Positions 54,848-60,363 of a stretch of DNA of 60,363 nt are shown here, piece by piece. The DNA lies in assembly GCA_016282255.1 (NCBI GenBank), contig JAEEKE010000089.1:1-60363 (forward strand), given 5' to 3'. This DNA is from Bacillota bacterium (GTDB lineage Bacteria > Bacillota > Clostridia > Christensenellales > CAG-138). Every line of letters starts with the position of its first letter. Within the stretch, counting starts at the first letter, position 1. A program made the position numbers and the translations under genes. Under the pieces are notes generated by a model. The model did no database searches and was not told the origin of the DNA. It saw only the letters and a program-made list of their open reading frames with translations.

Positions 54848-55501
54848 ATGAAGATCAAACGCATATTCGCATTCCTGCTCGCCCTGGCCGCGGTTTTCGC
54901 GTTCACGGCCTGCCTGCGGCCCAACGCCTCGGATCCCTCGGGGGATGAGGGGCTTATTTTCCTGCCCACCGCCGAACCCACGGCCGAGAACCCGTCGGGG
55001 CCGGATGCCGACGACCCCGCGATAGAACTGCCGACGGCGGTCCCGACCGATAAGCCGACCGAGAAGCCGACCGAAAAGCCGACAGCGGCGCCCACCGAGG
55101 AGCCGACGCCCGGGCTCACCCCGGCGGCGGAGATCTTCGCCAACGCTCCCGTCACCGAGGACGGCGTCTACGACACTAAGCTCGAGGTCGCGCATTATCT
55201 GGTGCTGTTCGGGCATCTCCCCTCCAACTTCATCACCAAGAAGCAGGCGCAGGCGCTCGGCTGGACGGGCGGAAGCCTCGAGCCCTATGCTCCCGGCAAA
55301 TGCATCGGCGGCGATTATTTCGGCAACTACGAGCATCAGCTGCCCACCAAGAAGGGCCGCACCTATCACGAGTGCGATATCGGCACGCTCGGCAAATCGA
55401 GTCGCGGAGCGAAGCGCCTCGTCTTCTCCAACGACGGCCTGATCTACTACACCGGCGACCATTACGAGCATTTCACCCTGATCTACGACGGAGGAAACTG
55501 A
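54848..55501 (+). CDS. Barnase-family ribonuclease with lipoprotein anchor
   Basis: 217 residues. A signal peptide ends in FTAC (lipobox) and a PTEKPT-rich linker runs to about 90. The ribonuclease domain (about 105-217) follows the barnase order: LVLFGHLPSNFITKKQAQAL, then GWTGGSLEPYAPGKCIGGD, then RTYHECDIG with the general-base Glu, then GAKRLVFSNDGLIYYTGDHY with the catalytic His and EHFTLIYD. Barnases are normally secreted freely; the lipobox suggests tethering to the outer face of the membrane. The inhibitor gene begins 2 bases after the stop. Confidence 0.9.
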   Translation: MKIKRIFAFLLALAAVFAFTACLRPNASDPSGDEGLIFLPTAEPTAENPSGPDADDPAIELPTAVPTDKPTEKPTEKPTAAPTEEPTPGLTPAAEIFANAPVTEDGVYDTKLEVAHYLVLFGHLPSNFITKKQAQALGWTGGSLEPYAPGKCIGGDYFGNYEHQLPTKKGRTYHECDIGTLGKSSRGAKRLVFSNDGLIYYTGDHYEHFTLIYDGGN

Positions 55502-55502
55502 T

Positions 55503-55787
55503 ATGAAGATAGTTCTGCTGGACGGAAACAAGATAGAGAACGCCGCGGATATGCACCGCGCGTTCGCCGAGGCGCTCGGTTTTCCCGAGTGGTACGGCAA
55601 TAATCTCGACGCGCTCAGCGATATGCTGACCGAGAGCACCGAGCCCACGGGCGTCATCCTCGTCAATACCGACGAGCTCGCCGACGCGCTCGGCTGGCGC
55701 TGGGAGATGCTCCTGCGCCTGCTCGTGGAGGTCCGCCGCGCCCGCAGGAACTTCTTCGTGACGCTCGATCCCTTCGGGCTCGACTGA
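55503..55787 (+). CDS. Barstar-family ribonuclease inhibitor
   Basis: 94 residues, close to barstar length. KIVLLDGNKIENAADMHRAF and LGFPEWYGNNLDALSDMLTE match barstar, including the WYGNNLDAL helix that plugs the barnase active site with acidic residues. No signal peptide, as expected for an inhibitor that protects the cytoplasm. GGAGG lies within the end of the barnase gene, 7 bases before the ATG. The 2-base gap implies coupled translation. Confidence 0.93.
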   Translation: MKIVLLDGNKIENAADMHRAFAEALGFPEWYGNNLDALSDMLTESTEPTGVILVNTDELADALGWRWEMLLRLLVEVRRARRNFFVTLDPFGLD

Positions 55788-55799
55788 CCCCGCCGCGCC

Positions 55800-56381
55800 A
55801 TGATCGAATACACCCTCATCCGTTCGGACCGAAGGACGCTGTCGATGCAGATAAAGGGCGTCGAGCTGATCGTCCGCGCGCCGATGCGGGCTTCGAAGAA
55901 GCGGATCGACGCCTTCGTGCTCGAAAACAGCGCGTGGATCGAGCGGAACCTCAAAAAAGCCGAGGCTCAGCAGATAAGGGCCGAGCGGCAGGGCGCCCTC
56001 GGCGAGGAGGAGCTGCGCGCGCTTGCCCAAAGGGCGAGGGAATACCTTCCCGAACGCGTCTCTTACTACGCTCCGCTTATCGGCGTGACGCCGGGCAGGA
56101 TCACGGTCCGCAGCCAGCGCACCAAATGGGGCAGCTGCTCGGCAAAGGGCAATCTCAGCTTCAACTGCCTTCTGATGCTGACCCCGCCCGAGGTCATCGA
56201 CAGCGTGGTCGTGCACGAGCTCTGCCACCTTAAGGAGATGAACCATTCCGACCGCTTCTACCGCGAGGTGTACCGCGCCTTCCCGGATTACGACAGATGG
56301 AATGGCTGGCTCAAAAGAAACGGGGGAGTGCTGCTCCGGCGCATGACCTCGGTCGAGCCGGAAGCGGACGAAGAAGAATAA
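55800..56381 (+). CDS. YgjP-like zinc metallopeptidase (SprT/M48-related, DUF45)
   Basis: 193 residues. VVHELCHLKEMNHSDRFYRE near 141-160 has HELCH with His 143 and His 147 as zinc ligands and a further His downstream. VRSQRTKWGSCSAKGNLSFN is the YgjP signature. The N-terminal part SMQIKGVELIVRAPMRASKK is also typical. The function of the family is uncertain. No ribosome binding site is evident before the ATG, and the barstar stop is only 12 bases upstream, so re-initiation may be used. Confidence 0.9.
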   Translation: MIEYTLIRSDRRTLSMQIKGVELIVRAPMRASKKRIDAFVLENSAWIERNLKKAEAQQIRAERQGALGEEELRALAQRAREYLPERVSYYAPLIGVTPGRITVRSQRTKWGSCSAKGNLSFNCLLMLTPPEVIDSVVVHELCHLKEMNHSDRFYREVYRAFPDYDRWNGWLKRNGGVLLRRMTSVEPEADEEE

Positions 56382-56399
56382 AAAACCTAAGCAATAAAA

Positions 56400-56432
56400 G
56401 AGAGCCGGCGCCTGAAAAAGGCGCCGGCTCTC
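56400..56432. terminator. Bidirectional terminator
   Basis: A 13-base perfect stem GAGAGCCGGCGCC with its complement around TGAAAAA, between convergent genes. Confidence 0.88.
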
Positions 56433-56444
56433 CTGCCGTTCCGC

Positions 56445-58187
56445 TCATCTCATGAACATGGTCCTCGCTCCCGTATCCGCGGCGATGACCGCGCCGGACG
56501 CTGTGAAGCGGTATTCGAATACGGACGCATACCCAAGGACCGTATAGGCGCTGGTGGCGGGGGAGTAGACTGCCCTTCCAAGGCTGCAGATGTTCCAGAC
56601 CAGCCTTCCGCTCTCATCCTCGCGAAGCGAATTGCCGAGCGCACCCGCCTCAAGCGCAAACGCCGTCGGCTGCCCGCCCGCCGGATCGTATTCCAGGAGC
56701 AGCGCCGTATAATTCGCCCTGAGCAGCGCTGTGAACTCCTCCTCGCTCGGATCGCTGCCGAGCATCTGCCGAACGAGCGGCATGATCTCGTCGTGATGGC
56801 TGCTCGGGTTGGGCTCGTCGGACTGCGTATAGCCGCCCCTCGGCAGCGCGTAGCCCGAAAAATACAGCTTGCCGCGGTATTCGAGCATATCGACGATCAC
56901 GAAGCAGCTGTCCTCAAGGTCGACGGAGAGCAACGCCGCGGGGTCGTCCGGAGCGAGCTCTTCTGTGACGCGGGCCTCGAGCGTTTCCCTCGCGACGGCG
57001 TCGAGCGCGGCCGGAGCGGTGCCCGTGAGCCTGCCCTCCGCGTCGATGAACGCGACGATCTGGCGGGCCATATCGCCGCTCGACTTCATCCAATCCAGGA
57101 AGGCGGCCTGCAGCAGCACCGCATATCCGGTCCCGCAGCGCACCGCGCGGACGGGATAGTACCCGGCGGGGCAGTCGATCGCCGTTTCAGAGATCAGGTG
57201 AAGATAGTATTTGGAGAAGCGGAGCATCCAGATCCGGTAGCCGTTGGTATCATAGCCTCCCTCCGCCGCAAACACGATATAGTTGCGGTCGTCGTCCTCA
57301 AGGATGGAGAAGGTCCTTCTGGAATCGAGCAGCTTGCCGACGGTGTAAAAGCCGTCGGTCCTGTCGTCGAACTTTCCGATGACGCCAATGCCGTTTTCGG
57401 GGTCGTTCCCGCGCCTGCCGACGGAGATCACGCAGTCGTCGAACACCTCGAACGCATCGACCGTGCAGTAATCCGTACGGCACTGCCATTCCTCGGTGCT
57501 GCGCCTGTATCTTTCAAGGATCGCCGTCCCGACGGAATAATCGCCCTCGCCGTATTCCTGGCGGCTGATGTAGTGAACGCCGTCGTCATAGAGCTTGAGC
57601 AGCCCTCCATAGGTTTCGGCGGTGTATTCCTCCTCGCTTTCCGGCACGGAATCGAGGCGGTGCTGCTTCCAGAGCGCCGCAAAATCCGTTTCGGACGCGG
57701 GATGCCCGCTGAGCTCTATACCGGAAACGTCGAAGCTGTACTGCCCGACGCTGACGATGCCCTCGCCGCTTTGGGACAGATGCTCGACCTTGATGCTGCG
57801 ATACACTTCCCTGATCTCCTTTCTCGAAAGCCCCTCGGTGGGCAGCTGATTGGCGTTGAAGAAGCCGATCGCCTCGTTATATTCCTTCGCCGCCTTCGCG
57901 TAGGCGCTGCCGCCTAATACCGCGCCCAGCACGAACACGAGCGCCGCTGCCGCCGCGACCACGCGCTTTGCGCGCACGGAGAGCCCTTTGGCGAGCCGGT
58001 TTCCGCGGGAGCGGGGGAGGGCGCTGTTTTCGCCGTACCCGAGCTTTCCTTCCGTCCTTGTTTTAAGCGAGCGCAGCATCCTTTCGTTTGCGTCCGCCGT
58101 TTCTATACCCCGAAGCAGCCTGTCGGTCTGCTCCGCGTCCATGCCGTCGAATGCGGCCTTGAAATCGAGATCGTTTTCGTTTTTCAT
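56445..58187 (-). CDS. Large single-pass membrane protein, probable anti-sigma partner
   Basis: 580 residues. The cytoplasmic part (about 1-75) begins with DLDFKAAFDGMDAEQTDRLL, a short helical segment of the kind that binds sigma factors. One membrane helix lies at about 77-98. The remaining 480 residues are outside and read as a beta-propeller-like or repeated beta domain (VHYISRQEYGEGDYSVG, NYIVFAAEGGYDTNGYRIWM, YPVRAVRCGTGYAVLLQAAF, RGKLYFSGYALPRGGY). Its start overlaps the sigma gene stop by 4 bases. The context makes an anti-sigma role likely; no family name is recognised. RseP-type cleavage is conceivable. Confidence 0.7.
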   Translation of the reverse strand: MKNENDLDFKAAFDGMDAEQTDRLLRGIETADANERMLRSLKTRTEGKLGYGENSALPRSRGNRLAKGLSVRAKRVVAAAAALVFVLGAVLGGSAYAKAAKEYNEAIGFFNANQLPTEGLSRKEIREVYRSIKVEHLSQSGEGIVSVGQYSFDVSGIELSGHPASETDFAALWKQHRLDSVPESEEEYTAETYGGLLKLYDDGVHYISRQEYGEGDYSVGTAILERYRRSTEEWQCRTDYCTVDAFEVFDDCVISVGRRGNDPENGIGVIGKFDDRTDGFYTVGKLLDSRRTFSILEDDDRNYIVFAAEGGYDTNGYRIWMLRFSKYYLHLISETAIDCPAGYYPVRAVRCGTGYAVLLQAAFLDWMKSSGDMARQIVAFIDAEGRLTGTAPAALDAVARETLEARVTEELAPDDPAALLSVDLEDSCFVIVDMLEYRGKLYFSGYALPRGGYTQSDEPNPSSHHDEIMPLVRQMLGSDPSEEEFTALLRANYTALLLEYDPAGGQPTAFALEAGALGNSLREDESGRLVWNICSLGRAVYSPATSAYTVLGYASVFEYRFTASGAVIAADTGARTMFMR

Positions 58188-58738
58188 AGGGACCTCCTGT
58201 CCGTAAGCAATGCCTTCAGCTTTTTGAGCGCACGGTGGGCGCGGGTGTCGACCGCGGCAGCGCTGAGTCCGAGGCGTTTGGCCACGCTCTTCGTCGGCTC
58301 GCCGAGGTAGTACCTGCGAACGACGATCTCGCGGTCCGGCTCCGAAAGCGAATCGATCGCCCCGATCAGCTCCCGCCTCGTCTCGGCGCGCTCGGCCTCC
58401 GCTTCGGGAGACGCGCCGCCCGCCGTGTCGAAGCCGCCGTCGAGTGAAACGTTCCCCTTCTCGCGCCTGCGCTGACGCCGCAGGTCTGCCGCTCTATTGC
58501 GTGCCGCGCTGCAGAGATATGCCTTCACCGTACCCTTGGAGGGATCGAAGGAAGCGAGGTTTCGGAAGAAGCCCGCGAAAGCGTCCGCGGCGCATTCCTC
58601 TGCGTCGGCCCCGTTCCCAACGCCTGCAAGCGCCGTACGCGCGGCGGCAAGCACCAGCGCGCCGTAGGCGCGGATCGCGGCGTCGAGGCCCCGTTCCGGG
58701 TCGGTTTTCAGCAGCTCGAGCAGCTCCCGTTCGTCCAT
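58184..58738 (-). CDS. ECF-type RNA polymerase sigma factor
   Basis: 184 residues. Region 2 spans about 22-90 (DAEECAADAFAGFFRNLASF, then KGTVKAYLCSAARNRAADLR). Region 4 (about 128-180) has DSLSEPDREIVVRRYYLGEP and the helix-turn-helix SVAKRLGLSAAAVDTRAHRA. The ATG is preceded by AAGGAGCACG. It is coupled to the downstream membrane protein by a 4-base overlap, the usual sigma/anti-sigma order. The target genes are unknown. Confidence 0.92.
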   Translation of the reverse strand: MDERELLELLKTDPERGLDAAIRAYGALVLAAARTALAGVGNGADAEECAADAFAGFFRNLASFDPSKGTVKAYLCSAARNRAADLRRQRRREKGNVSLDGGFDTAGGASPEAEAERAETRRELIGAIDSLSEPDREIVVRRYYLGEPTKSVAKRLGLSAAAVDTRAHRALKKLKALLTDRRSL

Positions 58739-58835
58739 ACCGTGCTCCTTTGAAAAGTACCTTTCACTTAATAATACGGATAAGCGCGGAAAATCTTACG
58801 GTCAAAGCCGGATGAAATGCGTTTTTTTGTGAGGA

Positions 58836-59612
58836 TCAGACCTTGAGTACGCCGAAGAGCTCCAGCGCGGTCTTAATGAAGAGTATCGCGAGCACGGCGA
58901 ACATCACCAGCCTGATGCGCGAGCTGCCGCCCTTTATCGCGAAGCGGGAGCCGAAATAGTTACCGAGCATCGAGCAGGCGATCGCCGGTATGCCCACGCT
59001 GAACAGCACGTCGCCGTGGGAGAGGTAGACTATGAGTGAAGCGATATTGGAGGCGAGGTTCGCGATCCTCGCGCAGCCGGCGGCCTTGAGCAGCGAAAAA
59101 TGCAGCATGAGCGCGAAGGCCATCGTAAGGAAGGTGCCGGTCCCGGGGCCGATGAGCCCGTCGTAACAGCCGACGATAAGGCCGATGACGGCTGAACCCA
59201 ATATGACCTTGTTCCTCGGCGCCTCGGGTTTAAGCTCGTTTTCGGGCTTCCTTATAAAAAAGAGTATCAGCGCGGCGGCGGGCAGCGCGGCCAGGATTAT
59301 GATCTTGAGCGCCTCGTCGCTGAGATACACCGCAAGCGAGGTCCCGAGCGCCGAGCCGACCAGGCACATCGCCGCGGCGGGCAGTGCGCAGGCCCAGTCC
59401 ACGTTGCCGCTTTTGGCGTACTTCACGGCGGCGAGCGCGGTGCCGCAGCCGTTGGCGAGCTTGTTCGTGCCGGCGGCGAGCTTGACCGGCAGCCCCGCTA
59501 TAAGATATGCGGGCAGGGATATGACGCCGCCGCCCCCGGCGACCGAATCGACGAATCCGGCGAGGAAGACGAGCGGGCAGATTATAAGGAATGTCCAGAC
59601 GGTGGGGACCAT
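58836..59612 (-). CDS. TauE/SafE-family membrane transporter
   Basis: 258 residues from the ATG at 59612 (AAAGGAG upstream). About eight membrane helices are visible. PLVFLAGFVDSVAGGGGVIS near 11-30 and VGCYDGLIGPGTGTFLTMAF in the second half are the two family repeats. Members export sulfite, sulfoacetate or other organic anions; the substrate here cannot be told. It is a single gene, divergent from the methionine sulfoxide reductase gene. Confidence 0.92.
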   Translation of the reverse strand: MVPTVWTFLIICPLVFLAGFVDSVAGGGGVISLPAYLIAGLPVKLAAGTNKLANGCGTALAAVKYAKSGNVDWACALPAAAMCLVGSALGTSLAVYLSDEALKIIILAALPAAALILFFIRKPENELKPEAPRNKVILGSAVIGLIVGCYDGLIGPGTGTFLTMAFALMLHFSLLKAAGCARIANLASNIASLIVYLSHGDVLFSVGIPAIACSMLGNYFGSRFAIKGGSSRIRLVMFAVLAILFIKTALELFGVLKV

Positions 59613-59717
59613 GGGCGGGCTCCTTTCAGAAGCTGCCGCTATTATAGCATATTTCTCCGCTTTCAAACAGCGGGGGCGTGTAATAATACGGCTTTTCGCC
59701 CAAAAAGCTTTCCTCAC

Positions 59718-59746
59718 TTGCGCGGCGCGTTCCCGTATGCTATCAT
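59718..59746 (+). promoter_or_regulatory. Sigma-A promoter of the sulfoxide reductase gene
   Basis: TTGCGC at 59718 and TATCAT at 59741 with a 17-base spacer, 28 bases before the ATG. Confidence 0.55.
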
Positions 59747-59774
59747 AGACGCAAATCAAAAAAGGAGCCTAACG

Positions 59775-60233
59775 ATGACCGATTACGAATTCCTTAACCA
59801 AAGCCTCGCCGCGCTGATCGACGGCGTGCCGCACCGAATCGCGAACCTTGCCAACGCCTCCGCGCTGCTCTATGAGACCCTGCCCGACCTCAACTGGGCC
59901 GGCTTCTATCTGATGAAGGAGACGGCGGGGGAGAAAAAGCTCGTGCTCGGGCCCTTCCAGGGCCGGCCCGCCTGCATCGAGATCGCCCTCGGCCGCGGGG
60001 TCTGCGGGACCGCCGCGAGCGAAGACCGGACCCTTGCGGTGGATAATGTGCACGAGTTTCCGGGGCATATCGCCTGCGACTGCGCCTCCAATTCCGAAAT
60101 AGTGATCCCCCTGCATTCCCTAGATGGCGTCGCCGGCGTGCTCGATATCGACAGCCCGCTCTTTGCCCGCTTTTCCGAGGAGGACAGGGCCGGCCTCGAG
60201 GCCTTCGCCCGTATCATCGAAAAGGTCCTGTAA
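59775..60233 (+). CDS. GAF-domain free methionine-(R)-sulfoxide reductase
   Basis: 152 residues from the ATG at 59775 (AAAGGAG upstream). The GAF domain carries ALGRGVCGTAASEDRTLAVD and VHEFPGHIACDCASNSEIVI, the Cys positions and surrounding pattern of fRMsr enzymes (E. coli MsrC/YebR), which reduce free methionine sulfoxide. NWAGFYLMK near 45 is also conserved. Length matches the family. It protects against oxidative damage; in an anaerobe it likely serves stress survival. Confidence 0.92.
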   Translation: MTDYEFLNQSLAALIDGVPHRIANLANASALLYETLPDLNWAGFYLMKETAGEKKLVLGPFQGRPACIEIALGRGVCGTAASEDRTLAVDNVHEFPGHIACDCASNSEIVIPLHSLDGVAGVLDIDSPLFARFSEEDRAGLEAFARIIEKVL

Positions 60234-60248
60234 AGCTGCATATCTTTC

Positions 60249-60277
60249 TTGAAATCGTTTCGCCGATGCTGTATAAT
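60249..60277 (+). promoter_or_regulatory. Sigma-A promoter of the last gene
   Basis: TTGAAA at 60249 and TATAAT at 60272 with a 17-base spacer, 36 bases before the start. Confidence 0.7.
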
Positions 60278-60313
60278 TAAACTGTGATAATCCAGCATCG
60301 AAGGAGAATGTTG

Positions 60314-60363
60314 ATGAAAGCAAAACGAACAACGGCATTTGTCCTTGTCATTATTATGATCTT
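60314..60363 (+). CDS. Start of an exported protein, cut by the window edge
   Basis: Only 16 codons are visible: a basic start (MKAKRTTAF) followed by VLVIIMI, the beginning of a signal peptide or membrane helix. GAAGGAG lies 8 bases before the ATG at 60314; an ATG at 60308 is in a different spacing and less likely. A good promoter is upstream. Nothing can be said of the product. Confidence 0.6.
   Translation, partial: MKAKRTTAFVLVIIMI

Overview
The window looks like a spore-forming Clostridia-class Firmicute of fairly high GC. The support is: AGGAGG-type ribosome binding sites before nearly every gene, sigma-A promoters of the TTGACA-17-TATAAT type, GerM-like, YabP and YabQ sporulation proteins, many Cys-anchored lipoproteins with Pro-Thr-Glu linkers, a clostripain-type protease and a Gram-positive style pyrH-frr-uppS-cdsA-dxr-rseP block. 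I do not assign a genus. No phage, insertion sequence or CRISPR array was found.

Layout. 1-9450: end of a large repetitive surface protein, an MscS channel, a metallopeptidase-like lipoprotein, a flavoprotein, an acetyltransferase, an ECF sigma factor with a beta-rich partner, and an S66 peptidase fused to an acetyltransferase. 9500-14800: small lipoprotein and membrane genes, two short proteins with internal repeats, then gerM-like, yabQ and yabP genes. 15059-16930: rho with a long Q/Y/P-rich insertion. 17100-25480: six lipoprotein genes, five of them sharing one undescribed-looking N-terminal domain and at least three also carrying an RsiV/PdaC-like domain. 25520-29310: a small orphan protein, a membrane-anchored clostripain-family protease and an acetyltransferase. 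29447-37412 (minus strand): pyrH to rseP, interrupted between pyrH and frr by an acetyltransferase, a His-rich protein and a DarT/NADAR toxin-antitoxin pair. 37654-38520: tRNA-Leu followed by an array of structured repeats. 38607-46190: alcohol dehydrogenase, GtrA, a flavin-type oxidase, and a two-component system divergent from a beta-helix surface protein. 46198-50533: cobalamin lower-ligand and nucleotide-loop genes. 50614-54640: a small basic protein, PduL-like enzyme, FeoB-associated-type peptide, tRNA-Lys with a second structured repeat locus, glutamine synthetase, VanZ-like protein. 54848-60363: a lipoprotein barnase with barstar, a YgjP-like peptidase, an ECF sigma/anti-sigma-like pair, a TauE-like permease, a free methionine sulfoxide reductase, and the start of another exported protein.

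The most unusual feature is shared by both tRNA loci. Downstream of each tRNA lie short units that start with an antisense copy of that tRNA's own T-arm, fold into two hairpins, and end with a sense copy of the same tRNA's 3' end. The first hairpin keeps an apical CAGTG in all five copies while its stem sequence changes with compensation. At both loci the downstream tRNA-tail copies have lost the CCA end and the terminator hairpin that follow the real tRNA. I know of no described element with this build. Whether it is a mobile repeat or a transcribed RNA cannot be settled from this window.
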